Assembly (NCBI RefSeq): GCF_016735595.1
Contig: NZ_JAERRB010000018.1
Location: 81,492-145,491, forward strand
DNA length: 64,000 nucleotides
Direction of reading: 5' to 3'
Origin: Chryseolinea lacunae
GTDB lineage: Bacteria; Bacteroidota; Bacteroidia; Cytophagales; Cyclobacteriaceae
In this document: piece after piece, positions 17,777-27,393 of the stretch
How positions within the stretch are numbered: position 1 is the first letter of the stretch
Layout of the letters: every line of letters begins with the position of its first letter
Position numbers and translations under genes: made by a program
The notes under the pieces: model-generated
Databases searched by the model: none
What the model was told of the DNA's origin: nothing
What the model saw: only the letters and a program-made list of their open reading frames with translations

Positions 17777-20700
17777 TCAAATGTGAGGCGTATTCGTTGG
17801 GTGCCAGCGGTTCTTGAAATATATTTTGAACGTGGTGCCTTCATCCACCTTGCTGTCTACCTCGATCTTGCCGCCGAGGGCGAGTATCTGGCTCTTCACC
17901 AGGTAAAGCCCTAAACCCTTTCCTTCAACGTGACTATGAAAACGCTGGTATAGGCTGAAGATTTTGTTCCGGAACTGGCCCAGGTCTACGCCGAGACCAT
18001 TGTCGGTCACGGTGAGGCACACGTATCCGTTTACCATTTCTGTTTTCAGGCTGATCACCGGTCTGCGTGCCGGGTGGCGATATTTGATGGCGTTGCTCAG
18101 CAGGTTTTGCAACACGCTTTCTACGTAGGGCTTTACGCTGTAGATACGGGGAGCATCGGAGAAATCGCCTCGTATCACACTGTGCGTGTCTTCAATTTCC
18201 TTTTCGATATAACGTTTCACGAGCACAAGTTCCTCGTCGAAGAGCACTTCGGTGACGGGACTTTCGTTGTTTTTCCTGATTTCGAGAATCGTGTTTAGGT
18301 CGCGCACTACACGGTCCAGCTCGCCCGCAGTGATAACCATTTTTTCGTAGATCATGCTACGTTCCTCGTCGCTTACATCGCCAAGATTAAGCACGTTGCC
18401 CAGCCCCAGGATACGCGCAACGGGTGCCCGCAGATTGTGGGCCGAGATAAACGCAAACTGTTCCAGTTGCTGGTTATAATCCAGGAGCTCTTTGGTGCGC
18501 AACTGCACTTCCTGTTCGAGGTTTTCGTTGCGGGCACGGATGTCATCGTTTTGTTCGGCGATGGTAGCATAGGCTTCCTCCAGCTTTTCTTTTTGTGCAA
18601 ACACGATATCGCGCTGGGCCAGGATCTCATCGCCGCTTTGTTTTAGCTCCTCGTTTTGCATTTCAATTTCCTGTTGCCGGTCTTGCAGGAGCTGGTTTTT
18701 CTTCGTGATGTCTTTGTTCATTTCCTGCAGCTCATGCGTGCGCTCTTTCACAATCGTGCTTAGCTTCCGTGCCTGGTTAGCAATTGTGCGCACCCGATAA
18801 CGATAAAAACCATACGCCGCCGCCGCGATCGCCAACCCCAACGCGATATTGAATGTCAGCGTCTCGTACCAACGCGGAAGAATGTGGATGATCAGCGACG
18901 TGCCGGTTTCGTTCCATATCCCGTCGTTGTTGCTGGCTTTCACCCTGAACACATAGTTGCCAGGTTCGAGACTCGTGTAGGTGGCCGACCGTTGCACGTC
19001 GGCAGCAATCCAGTCGTCGTCGAAGCCCTCCAGCTTGTAGGCATAATGATTTCCTTCCGGCCCCGAATAGTTGAATGCAACAAAGTTGAGGGAGATAAAA
19101 TCGTAGCGCGACGACAGCGAGATTTCTTTTGTTTCGCTGATCACATCCTGCAACGGGCTTTCACTGCTATCGGCAAACACCGACTTGTTGAAAATCTTTA
19201 AGTCGGTTATAAGCACGGGGGGAATGATCGAGTTTTCTTTAATGCTATCGGGATAGAACGCGATCAGGCCCTGAACACTGGCCAGGTACATTCTTCCACT
19301 CGAAGCATAAATGGGTCTGCCATAAAACTGGCTTGTGGGCAAGCCATCGTCTTCGGTGTAGACGGTCGCCTTCTGCGTAGCGAGATTGTAACGCACCATG
19401 CCCTTGTTGGTGGCGAGCCAAAGGTTGCCGCTCCGGTCGAGCAAAAAGTTGTTGATGGTGGTTTCGGGTACATGTTCCTTGTCTCCATAGTGTTTCACCG
19501 ATCCGCTTGCGGGATCATACACTTCAAAGCCCGGGCTCCCCATCATCCAAATCCTGCCCGACGAGTCAGCCGAAATTGACTCGGCATTCTTGAGCGTGAG
19601 GGCGTCGGGCCGGGCCACAAATTGTCGAGTCACAGGGTCAAAGCAGCTCACGCCATTGCCCCAACTGCCCAGCCAGAGCAAACCGTTTACGTCGCGGCAA
19701 ATGGCGACCACGTTTTCTTCGCGCAGGCCGTCGGTGGTGTTGTAGGTGCTAAAGGTGTTGGTGCTTCGGTTGAAGATGTTGAAGCCGCTGCCGAGAGTGC
19801 CAACGTAAAGTGTTCCTTCGTTGTCCAGGTAAAGACACCAAAGCTTGTCAGACGCCAGCGTGGTCGGGTCGCCTTCGCGGGGTGTGAAGCGCCGGCATTT
19901 TTTTGTGACGGGGTCAAATCGACCAAGGCCGGCTCCCCAGGTCGCTATCCACAGGCATTGGGCTTTCTCATCCCACTCCAGGTCTACCACAAAGTCGCTC
20001 GGGATGCTGTTGGGATCTTTTGGATCGTGCCGGAACGAGGTGAACGTTTCGCTCGCTTCGTCAAAAAAACCGACCCCACCGCCGTCGGACCCAACCCACA
20101 ACCCAACCCCTGGCTGCTCTACGATGGCGGAAATTTTATTGTTGGGTAGATTGGGCTGATGGCTCAGGTTTTTCTGATAGATCACAAAAGGCTTTCGGTT
20201 TGCGTCATACAGACATATGCCACGGCTGTTGGTACCCACCCAGATGTTGTTTTGCCGGTCGCGAAAGATCACATAGATGGAATTGTCGCTGATGCTGCGC
20301 ATGTCGAGCTCGTCGTTCACATAGTGATAAAAGCGGTCGGCCACGGGATCGAATATATCCAGGCCCCCGTTTTCAGTGCCCACCCAAATTCTGCCGACAC
20401 GGTCTTGTCCCACACAACGGATCACGTCCAACGCGAGGCTGTTGGCATCGTCGGCCTGGTGGCGATGGTGTATGAATGTTTTTTGATCGCGATCATAGCG
20501 ACTCAGGCCGCCATCGGATCCCACCCACATCGCGCCGTTGCGATCCAGGAAAAGATCGTTCACGTTGTTGTGGGGGAGGCCGCCGGCATCGGCAGCATTG
20601 TGCGAGAAGCGTTTGGTGATTTGCCGCGCCTTGTTCATCACCACCACACCAATGCGTGTACCGATCCAGAGGTTGCCCGTGCGGTCGAACTCCAGCGAGG

Positions 20701-21244
20701 TTATGTCGAACGCGTTTTCGTCGATACGATAATGTTGGAAGTTACCTGAGGTTCGGTTGAAGTAATCGACATAGCCATTGGAGAAGGCAAGCCAGAAGTT
20801 GCCGTCTTCGTCTTCCAGGATTTGGTTGATGCGCCCGTTGGAAATACTGCCCTCGCGCGACGGGTTTGGTACGTAGGACGTGAAGTCGTTGGAGGCCCGG
20901 TTGTATCGGCTCAACCCGCCCGTCGTGCCTATCCACAGGTCGCCCTGCCGGTCTTCGAGCATCGCGGTGGATGCGTTGTCGCACAAGGAGGTGGTGTCGC
21001 CGTTCTTATGATAGAACGAAGTGAACGTGTAGCCGTCGAAACGGTTGAGCCCTTCGACGGTCCCAAACCACATAAAGCCCTGGCGGTCTTCTATGATGGA
21101 GAGCACTTTATCGTGCGACAGGCCGTGAAAACTGGAATAATGACGGAAGGGAACAAAAGGGTGTTGTGCCTGCACGGCCGGCGAGAAAATCGCGCCGAGC
21201 ATGATTGCAACAACGATCAATGTATGACAATAGGGGCGCGGCAT
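17777..21244 (-). CDS. two-component propeller sensor histidine kinase
   Basis: The 1,155-residue membrane sensor has a signal peptide (IVVAIMLGAIFSPAVQAQ). Many two-component-regulator propeller repeats follow (for example LWIGTTGGLSRY, IWVGTENGGLDIF), then a Y_Y_Y domain (HYAYKLEGFDDDW, YVFRVKASNNDG) and one membrane helix (LTFNIALGLAIAAAAYGFY). A long coiled coil leads to a HisKA/HATPase core: phospho-acceptor AHNLRAPVARILGL, N box NLLSNAIKY, G boxes DNGLGVD and GKGLGLY. Unlike the full hybrid form it has no receiver or AraC output domain, so it needs a separate response regulator, not found here. The track frame starts at a TTG; the ATG at 21244 fits the signal peptide. Confidence 0.92.
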   Translation of the reverse strand: MPRPYCHTLIVVAIMLGAIFSPAVQAQHPFVPFRHYSSFHGLSHDKVLSIIEDRQGFMWFGTVEGLNRFDGYTFTSFYHKNGDTTSLCDNASTAMLEDRQGDLWIGTTGGLSRYNRASNDFTSYVPNPSREGSISNGRINQILEDEDGNFWLAFSNGYVDYFNRTSGNFQHYRIDENAFDITSLEFDRTGNLWIGTRIGVVVMNKARQITKRFSHNAADAGGLPHNNVNDLFLDRNGAMWVGSDGGLSRYDRDQKTFIHHRHQADDANSLALDVIRCVGQDRVGRIWVGTENGGLDIFDPVADRFYHYVNDELDMRSISDNSIYVIFRDRQNNIWVGTNSRGICLYDANRKPFVIYQKNLSHQPNLPNNKISAIVEQPGVGLWVGSDGGGVGFFDEASETFTSFRHDPKDPNSIPSDFVVDLEWDEKAQCLWIATWGAGLGRFDPVTKKCRRFTPREGDPTTLASDKLWCLYLDNEGTLYVGTLGSGFNIFNRSTNTFSTYNTTDGLREENVVAICRDVNGLLWLGSWGNGVSCFDPVTRQFVARPDALTLKNAESISADSSGRIWMMGSPGFEVYDPASGSVKHYGDKEHVPETTINNFLLDRSGNLWLATNKGMVRYNLATQKATVYTEDDGLPTSQFYGRPIYASSGRMYLASVQGLIAFYPDSIKENSIIPPVLITDLKIFNKSVFADSSESPLQDVISETKEISLSSRYDFISLNFVAFNYSGPEGNHYAYKLEGFDDDWIAADVQRSATYTSLEPGNYVFRVKASNNDGIWNETGTSLIIHILPRWYETLTFNIALGLAIAAAAYGFYRYRVRTIANQARKLSTIVKERTHELQEMNKDITKKNQLLQDRQQEIEMQNEELKQSGDEILAQRDIVFAQKEKLEEAYATIAEQNDDIRARNENLEQEVQLRTKELLDYNQQLEQFAFISAHNLRAPVARILGLGNVLNLGDVSDEERSMIYEKMVITAGELDRVVRDLNTILEIRKNNESPVTEVLFDEELVLVKRYIEKEIEDTHSVIRGDFSDAPRIYSVKPYVESVLQNLLSNAIKYRHPARRPVISLKTEMVNGYVCLTVTDNGLGVDLGQFRNKIFSLYQRFHSHVEGKGLGLYLVKSQILALGGKIEVDSKVDEGTTFKIYFKNRWHPTNTPHI

Positions 21245-21376
21245 ACAGGTTATTTGTGCAATGGAAGTTATCAAGTTTTTTGTCAAAAACCGCCATAGTC
21301 ACTGCCACGTTTTTTTTGTATTCAGTTAGGAAAGAGGACTGCCTGGCCAGGATAACCACATTGGGCCGTAGCTTTT

Positions 21377-23860
21377 CTATTCATCCTTCAAGACATCAAC
21401 CGGGTTTGTGGCTGCCGCTTTTAGTGCGTGATATCCCGTAATGATCATGGCTAACAACAGCGTGCCTGCACCAGTTGCTAAAAATATCCACATCGAAGGT
21501 TTGACGGGCTCCGGAAAATCCTGTAACCAGATCTTCGTCATCCAATAGGCAACGGGTGCCCCAATGAGAAATGCGATGACAATAAGCTTGGTATAGCCTG
21601 CGGATATTAACACTAAAATGTTGTAGACCGATGCACCGACCACTTTGCGTACGCCGATCTCTTTGGTGCGCTGTTCAAGCGAATACACAATCATGCCCAA
21701 CAACCCAAGACCGGCAATGAGGATGGCCAGTGAGGACATGATGCTCAATATTTTTCCGAATTGTTGCTGCCTGGCAAATTGTGACTCAAAATTCTGATCT
21801 AGAAAAGAATATTGAAATGGTGTGTTGCCGGCATGTTGTTTCCATACTTTTTGCAGTGCGACCAATGTGTTTTGCCACGCTTCGCTGGATTGGGGTACGA
21901 CTTTAACAACGGCAAAATCAACAGCATCGTCTTCCAGAATTTTGTTGTCCATGTGGAAAATGCCCAGAGGCTCCACCACGCTTTCAACGCTCCAGTAGTT
22001 GAAATCCTTAACCACGCCAACAATCTCGAATGAGGCAAACGTATTTTGTCCGGTCGGATACAGAATATTTTTTCCCAGCACCGATTCATCAAGAGGCCAG
22101 CCAATGCGTCTTATAGTTGCCTCGTTAACGATCACCCGGTTAGAATCTGCCGGCATGGCAACGTCGAAATTGCGACCCAATAAAATCGGAATGCCAAGCG
22201 TGGGCAGATAGTTTTCGTCGCCCGAGGTATAGTTGAGCGGGAATTTAAGTTCTGTCTTTCCCTCTGCACTAAAAGAATCGCCACCGTAGATGAACGGCGG
22301 TGCCGAAGCACACCACGATGCGTCGATAGCACCCGGCACATGGGCAACATCTCGTGCCAGGCTTTTGCGGCTGTCGGCATGCTCCACATGATGAAGCACC
22401 ACGAGATTTTCCTTATCAAAACCCAGGTCTTTTTCAGAAATAAACCTAAGCTGTTGGAAAACGACGGCCGTGGCGATGATGAGAATTATAGACACACAGA
22501 ATTGAAAGACAACCAGAACATCGCGGAATGATTTGCCTGTGCGGCCAACTTTTGTTCTTCCCTTGATTGCCGCTACGGGGTGAAACGTGGTGAGAAACAG
22601 CGCCGGGTAGCTGGCAGAGATCAAGGCGATCATTATTGTGAGGCACAGCGCACCAACAACAAGCCAACGATCGGTGAAAAGGGAAAGCACGAGATGTTTG
22701 CCCGTAATGGAATTGAACGCAGGCAAGAACGCTTGCGAAATCGCCACTGCCACAACGAGGGCGATCATGCAAAATCCCAGGGCTTCGAAGAAGTAGCCGA
22801 GCGCCAACTCTTTTTTAGCAAGTCCCAGTATTTTTCGGATGCTGGCTTCCTTGATGCGTCGCGTAAATTGCGCGGTCGACAGGTTCATGAAATTGATGCA
22901 CGACAGCAACACGATGAAGAGCGCTGCGCCTATGAATGAATAAATTATTTTCCGGTCGCCCGTGTCGGGAAACGAACCCACGACAGAATATTCAGGCAAG
23001 TGCAGCGTGTTGATGGGTTGCAGAAACAGTTCCCATTTTTTTCCGGAGGCAATGTATTCAGCGTAGGTCATGCCCATGGCTGCTTTAATAGATTCTTCTG
23101 CGCGCTTTCGGGGGATGGTATTTATTTTTTCGCGCACTGCATGGATGTCGGCGCCGGGATACAGACGCACAAAGGTTTCCAACTGCGTCCACACCCAACT
23201 CCAATGCATCCGGTCAACAGCAAACCCTTTCGAAGAGAGCAACAGCGGAAACTGCAGCGTTGAGTTTCCGGGAGCGTCGGCCATAACGCCGGTCACTTCA
23301 TACGTTTGGTATTCTTTATTTTGCCGCCCACGCAGCCGCACCATTTTGCCAATGGGATTTTCAGTGCCGAAATACTTTGTTGCAGTCGAGCGCGTCATCA
23401 CCATGGTGTTGGCCTGGCTAAAGGCGGTGGCTTCGTCGCCGAGTATAAGGGGAAAGTTCAGTACCTTAAAAAAGTTGGTGTCGGCCGAGAGCACGCGGGT
23501 TTCTTCAAAGACCACCGCGTCGCTGTTGGTTTTTTCATAGGAGACGATAAAATCTCCGGCTGTGTGCAGGCTTGTCGTTATTTCCACTTCGGGAAGTTCT
23601 TCGATGAGGGCATGTGCCACGCCCGGACCGGTACGCGAAAATTGATCGGTACGATTGTCGGACCAGATAAAGGTTTGGTTAACGCGGTAAAGACGGTCGC
23701 TATGCGGATGAAAATTGTCGAAGGTGAGTTCCTGTTTCACATACAGATAGATGAGCATCGTGCTGGCCATGCTCACAGTCAAACCGAGGAGGTTGATGGA
23801 GGAGAAAAGTTTTTGCCGCTTCAGGTTGCGGACAAAGAGCAGGGCATAGTTCTTCAGCAT
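21377..23860 (-). CDS. FtsX/MacB-type ABC transporter permease
   Basis: The 827-residue membrane protein has the double layout of Bacteroidota ABC permeases. An N-terminal transmembrane helix (INLLGLTVSMASTMLIYLYV) and a periplasmic MacB_PCD region precede a first FtsX block (FIVLLSCINFMNLSTAQFTRRIKEASIRK). A second PCD and a second FtsX block follow (GMIVYSLEQRTKEIGVRKVVGA). It should export substrates or act in mechanotransmission with a separate ATPase, which is not adjacent. The ATG at 23860 (MLKNYALLFVRNL) is the usual start for the family; an upstream in-frame start at 23896 would add 12 residues. Confidence 0.9.
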   Translation of the reverse strand: MLKNYALLFVRNLKRQKLFSSINLLGLTVSMASTMLIYLYVKQELTFDNFHPHSDRLYRVNQTFIWSDNRTDQFSRTGPGVAHALIEELPEVEITTSLHTAGDFIVSYEKTNSDAVVFEETRVLSADTNFFKVLNFPLILGDEATAFSQANTMVMTRSTATKYFGTENPIGKMVRLRGRQNKEYQTYEVTGVMADAPGNSTLQFPLLLSSKGFAVDRMHWSWVWTQLETFVRLYPGADIHAVREKINTIPRKRAEESIKAAMGMTYAEYIASGKKWELFLQPINTLHLPEYSVVGSFPDTGDRKIIYSFIGAALFIVLLSCINFMNLSTAQFTRRIKEASIRKILGLAKKELALGYFFEALGFCMIALVVAVAISQAFLPAFNSITGKHLVLSLFTDRWLVVGALCLTIMIALISASYPALFLTTFHPVAAIKGRTKVGRTGKSFRDVLVVFQFCVSIILIIATAVVFQQLRFISEKDLGFDKENLVVLHHVEHADSRKSLARDVAHVPGAIDASWCASAPPFIYGGDSFSAEGKTELKFPLNYTSGDENYLPTLGIPILLGRNFDVAMPADSNRVIVNEATIRRIGWPLDESVLGKNILYPTGQNTFASFEIVGVVKDFNYWSVESVVEPLGIFHMDNKILEDDAVDFAVVKVVPQSSEAWQNTLVALQKVWKQHAGNTPFQYSFLDQNFESQFARQQQFGKILSIMSSLAILIAGLGLLGMIVYSLEQRTKEIGVRKVVGASVYNILVLISAGYTKLIVIAFLIGAPVAYWMTKIWLQDFPEPVKPSMWIFLATGAGTLLLAMIITGYHALKAAATNPVDVLKDE

Positions 23861-24007
23861 AAGGTTCGGTCTTGCACGAGCTTTGACAAAGGTCATACCA
23901 ATTGGCGCTACTGCGATTTTGAGGCGTTTTTCAGATCAGGCATGTTCGTTTACGTGGCTGCTCCGTCCGAATGTGGTCGTTTCTACAGGCCACAAAGCCT
24001 GGTCCGT

Positions 24008-24928
24008 TCAATTAAATGTTCGTCTAAATTCCAGAGGCGAAAGCTTCGTCTTCGACTTAAAAAATTTGTTAAAGGATGAAGGATGTTCAAAGCCCAATTG
24101 ATAAGCGACTTCACGGATGGATAGCGAAGTAGTAGATATTTTTTCCTTTGCCATTTCAATAAGCTTCTGGTGGATGTGCTGTTGTGCACTCTGGCCTGTT
24201 AGGCTACGCAACATGTCGCTTAAGTAGCTGGGTGAAAGATTCAAGGCATCGGCAAGAAATTGAACCGTAGGAATTCCCTTCGTTTGTACAGTATCATTAG
24301 AGAAATATTCATCCAAAGTCTCTTCCAGCTTCCGCAACAGATCATTGCTGACGGCTTTCCGGGTAATAAACTGCCTCTTGTAGAAACGATTGCTATAGTT
24401 CAGCAATGTCTCCAGTTGAGAAATAATCACATCGTGACTGAAATCATCGATTCGGGTCTGCAATTCATCATCAATGTTTTTGAAGATCGTTGTGATGGTG
24501 TCCTTTTCTTTTTCGGAGAGATGCAACGCCTCATTGGCCGAATAGGAAAAGAAACCGTATTGTTTGATCTTTTTTCCTAACGGGTAATTCAATAGAAAAT
24601 CAGGATGGACGAGTAGCGTAAAACCAGCATGGTCGCCATTGTTTTCTCCGTTTGTAGCGGCTACCTGGTTTGGGGCTTTAAAAAATAGTCCTCCTTCGTC
24701 GAAGTCGTAGTAGCCTTGTCCGTACTTTAATTTTCCTGTGAGATTTTTTTTGAATGATATTTTGTAAAAATTATAAACAAAAGAATGCGGCAGCCTGCTT
24801 GAATCTATTGCAATGTCTTTTATCTCTACCAAACTGATCAGCGGATGCAAGGGTTTTGGCAACCCGAGCAGCCGATGCACTTCGGATAAGGATTCAAATT
24901 TATAAGGATTGTTTTCTTCCTTTTTCAT
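24008..24928 (-). CDS. AraC-family transcriptional regulator
   Basis: The 306-residue protein carries a sensor part (about 1-190; GGLFFKAPNQV is typical of cupin-like AraC sensors). The C-terminal DNA-binding domain contains VQFLADALNLSPSYLSDMLR and LSIREVAYQLGFEHPSSFNKFFK. It begins 36 bases after the aldo/keto reductase stop on the same strand, so the two are probably one transcript. In this family such pairs often mean that the regulator controls its neighbour. Confidence 0.9.
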   Translation of the reverse strand: MKKEENNPYKFESLSEVHRLLGLPKPLHPLISLVEIKDIAIDSSRLPHSFVYNFYKISFKKNLTGKLKYGQGYYDFDEGGLFFKAPNQVAATNGENNGDHAGFTLLVHPDFLLNYPLGKKIKQYGFFSYSANEALHLSEKEKDTITTIFKNIDDELQTRIDDFSHDVIISQLETLLNYSNRFYKRQFITRKAVSNDLLRKLEETLDEYFSNDTVQTKGIPTVQFLADALNLSPSYLSDMLRSLTGQSAQQHIHQKLIEMAKEKISTTSLSIREVAYQLGFEHPSSFNKFFKSKTKLSPLEFRRTFN

Positions 24929-24964
24929 GTCATTAATTTACGCATCTCATACCTGGTAAACTAC

Positions 24965-25939
24965 CTAGCGGTTCAGAGCGTTCATGAACTTCTCCGGATA
25001 GCGTGTGCCGGCTGCACTTCCGGCGGGCACAATGGCCTCTATACTTTTTAAATCCTGCGGCGTGAGTAGTATGTTTTCGGCGGCAATGTTTTCCTCCAGA
25101 TACTTGACGCGTTTTGTGCCGGGGATCGTAATGATGTCGTCGCCTTGTGCGAGCACCCATGCAATGGCCAACTGCGACGGGCTGCAACTTTTTGCAACGG
25201 CCAGGGCTTTGATCTGATCAACCAGTTCAAGGTTTTTGTAAAAATTTTCGCCCTGGTAGCGTGGCATATTTGCACGGTGGTCCTTGATGTCTTCTGGCGT
25301 TGTGAACTCGCCGCTCAGAAACCCCCGGCTCAACGGAGCATAACCAACAAGGCCAATACCCAATTCGCGGATTGTTGGCAGCACCTCACGTTCAATGTCC
25401 CTGGTCCATAGGGAATATTCGATTTGAAGTGCAGCGATGGGATGGACAACCGCGGCCTTGCGGATTGAATCGGCCGAGGCCTCAGACAAACCGATGTAGC
25501 GAACCAATCCCTTACGAACAAGTTCTGCCATGGCCCCGACAGTTTCTTCAATCGGAATGTTTGGATCTACGCGCGCAGTGGTGTAGAGATCGATATAATC
25601 TGTTTTAAGACGCTGCAGGCTATGCATAACCATATTCCGGATGTAGTCAGGATGTCCATTCACAGGACCGGGTCCCATCGGCGAAACCATCTGACCGGTT
25701 TTTACAGAAAGGAACGCTTTGTCGCGTTTGCCCCGGATGGCTTTTCCGATGAGCAGTTCGTTGTGCCCTGCCAGGTAGTAGTCTGCTGTGTCTAAAAAAT
25801 TATGACCCAGTTCCAGTGCCCGTTCAATGGTTGCAATCGACTCTTTTTCGTTGCTTTGTCCGTATGCGCCAGACATACCCATACATCCAAGTCCTACCGC
25901 CGATACATTCGGACCGTTTTTCCCCAATTTTCTATTCAT
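24965..25939 (-). CDS. aldo/keto reductase
   Basis: The 324-residue protein is a TIM-barrel NADPH-dependent aldo/keto reductase with the family start ([20 protein letters not shown]). Catalytic elements present are [11 protein letters not shown] (Asp and Tyr) and LSVKTG (Lys). The place of the usual catalytic His reads LYTTARVDP instead of LYYQHRVDP. I recall other natural variants with an Ala-Arg pair at this place, so the change may define a subgroup rather than loss of function. The C-terminus [13 protein letters not shown] binds the cofactor phosphate. It probably shares a transcript with the following AraC gene. Confidence 0.88.
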   Translation of the reverse strand: MNRKLGKNGPNVSAVGLGCMGMSGAYGQSNEKESIATIERALELGHNFLDTADYYLAGHNELLIGKAIRGKRDKAFLSVKTGQMVSPMGPGPVNGHPDYIRNMVMHSLQRLKTDYIDLYTTARVDPNIPIEETVGAMAELVRKGLVRYIGLSEASADSIRKAAVVHPIAALQIEYSLWTRDIEREVLPTIRELGIGLVGYAPLSRGFLSGEFTTPEDIKDHRANMPRYQGENFYKNLELVDQIKALAVAKSCSPSQLAIAWVLAQGDDIITIPGTKRVKYLEENIAAENILLTPQDLKSIEAIVPAGSAAGTRYPEKFMNALNR

Positions 25940-26053
25940 GACCTTTAAATTTTGTTTTATAGCACAAAGATCATGGGTTGCGCTACGCTGGAGTTAGTTT
26001 AATCGAGGCAATGCTTAGTCTGATTTTGGATTTGAACAAGCACTCCATCAACG

Positions 26054-26085
26054 AAAAAAGCCAACCAGTCAAGGCTGTTTTTTTT
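26054..26085 (-). terminator. intrinsic terminator after the SDR gene
   Basis: On the minus strand, just after the stop at 26088, AACAGCC and GGCTTTTTT form a stem with an eleven-base loop and a T run. The match is good but imperfect. Confidence 0.6.
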
Positions 26086-26087
26086 CT

Positions 26088-26837
26088 TCACAGTGTCTTT
26101 ACGCCGCCGTCCATCACGATCTCTGCACCCAGCATATATTTTGAATGATCGGACGCGAGGAATAAAAATCCATTGGCGATCTCTGAAGAACTTCCCAATC
26201 GCTTTGCAGGAATGATTGTGGCCATGTAGTCTTTTATTCCGGCAACCTGCTCGTCTGATGCACCACCCCGGGAAAAGAACGGCGTGTCGATGGCGCCGGG
26301 AGACAGCACATTGACACGAATGTTTCGGGCACTAAGCTCTTGTGACAACGTGCGCGCCAGAGATCGCACGGCCGCTTTGGTGGCTGAATAAACCGCGACG
26401 CCTGGAAATCCCTTTTCGTTGACGGCGCTGGAGGTAAGCACAACAGAAGCGCCGTTGTTGAGAAAAGGCAAGGCTTTCTGAATAGAAAAAAATGCGCCTT
26501 TGAAATTCACATCGCTCACCTTGTCAAAATCCGCTTCCGAAACGTGGTCGAACGGACCGGAGACATCTAATCCCGCATTGACAATGAGCACATCGAATTT
26601 GCCAAGCTTGCTGTGAAGCTGCTCGTAGGAATCTGTGATGGAACGCACGTTGGACACGTCGGCTTGAATTGCGATGGCACCGTGCTTTATTTCGTTGACG
26701 GCCTGGTCAAGGGTGGCTTGATTGCGCCCGGTGATGCCGACTTTGGCACCCTGTTCGGCAAACAAAATTGCTGTCGAAAGTCCTATGCCGCTGTTTCCGC
26801 CGGTGATAACGGCTGTTTTGTTTTCTAATGTTTTCAT
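26088..26837 (-). CDS. short-chain dehydrogenase/reductase
   Basis: The 249-residue classical SDR has the cofactor loop GGNSGIG (13-19), the NAG motif (IVNAGLDVSG), catalytic Ser in LTSSAVNEKG, and the YSATKAA pair. The ending (GAEIVMDGGVKTL) is typical of 3-oxoacyl-ACP-reductase-like SDRs. The substrate is unknown. It is divergent from a HxlR-family gene, with a palindrome between them. HxlR regulators often control a neighbouring oxidoreductase, so it is probably the target. Confidence 0.9.
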   Translation of the reverse strand: MKTLENKTAVITGGNSGIGLSTAILFAEQGAKVGITGRNQATLDQAVNEIKHGAIAIQADVSNVRSITDSYEQLHSKLGKFDVLIVNAGLDVSGPFDHVSEADFDKVSDVNFKGAFFSIQKALPFLNNGASVVLTSSAVNEKGFPGVAVYSATKAAVRSLARTLSQELSARNIRVNVLSPGAIDTPFFSRGGASDEQVAGIKDYMATIIPAKRLGSSSEIANGFLFLASDHSKYMLGAEIVMDGGVKTL

Positions 26838-26871
26838 GGTTTAAATATTTCTTCAAATGTATTGTGCGGAA

Positions 26872-26908
26872 TGCTATACATTTGTGTGCAGTATACTATT
26901 GTATAGCA
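26872..26908. promoter_or_regulatory. HxlR operator between the divergent genes
   Basis: TGCTATACA (26872-26880) and TGTATAGCA (26900-26908) form a perfect 9-base inverted repeat with a 19-base spacer that itself contains GTATAC. It sits between the starts at 26837 and 26919 and is well placed to control both. Confidence 0.65.
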
Positions 26909-26918
26909 CATATCAGCC

Positions 26919-27302
26919 ATGGTGAAGGAAGCAAAGACCCGTATCGTGAAAGTGAAAAAAACGGCATTGAAAGAACCGGCCGCCAAATATTCGTGTCCCG
27001 AAATGAAGTACATCCACGACACGCTGTATGTGCTGAATGGAAAATGGAAGATGCTCATCATCCTTTCTCTGCGAAATGGAAATACGCGCTACCGCGAAAT
27101 CGCCAGAAGTATTCCCCTCATCACCTTCCGAATGTTGTCGAAGGAGTTGAAAGAACTGGAACAAAATAAAATCATCTCCAGAAAGGTCACCCACGACACG
27201 CCGGTAATGATCGAATATGCGCTAACCGAATATTCAAAAACACTTTGGCCGTTGATCCGGGAAATGATTAATTGGGGAAAGAATCACAGAAAGGTGATCT
27301 AG
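26919..27302 (+). CDS. HxlR-family transcriptional regulator
   Basis: The 127-residue protein has the family's winged helix: a conserved Cys (YSCPEM), the KWKMLIILSL helix, RYREIARSIPLITFRMLSKELKELEQN and the wing MIEYALTEYSKTL. HxlR regulators often sense electrophiles or oxidants through that Cys, though this is known only for some members. It is divergent from the SDR at 26088-26837 across the palindrome at 26872-26908. Confidence 0.9.
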   Translation: MVKEAKTRIVKVKKTALKEPAAKYSCPEMKYIHDTLYVLNGKWKMLIILSLRNGNTRYREIARSIPLITFRMLSKELKELEQNKIISRKVTHDTPVMIEYALTEYSKTLWPLIREMINWGKNHRKVI

Positions 27303-27393
27303 GATTGGCGCTGGCATAAGGCAGCCAGAAACCATTTTGCCCCACGGGCATCGTTGTGTATCTTTCCAAAGACATCTCAAGACTTGACTTTGT

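Noticed and set aside
19622..20749. Long frames on the plus strand inside the histidine kinase gene
   Set aside because: They are antisense to a well-supported gene, have alternating low-complexity composition from the propeller repeats, and show no domain.
23306..24079. 257-residue frame on the plus strand across the permease and AraC ends
   Set aside because: It covers two better-supported genes on the other strand and has no family features.
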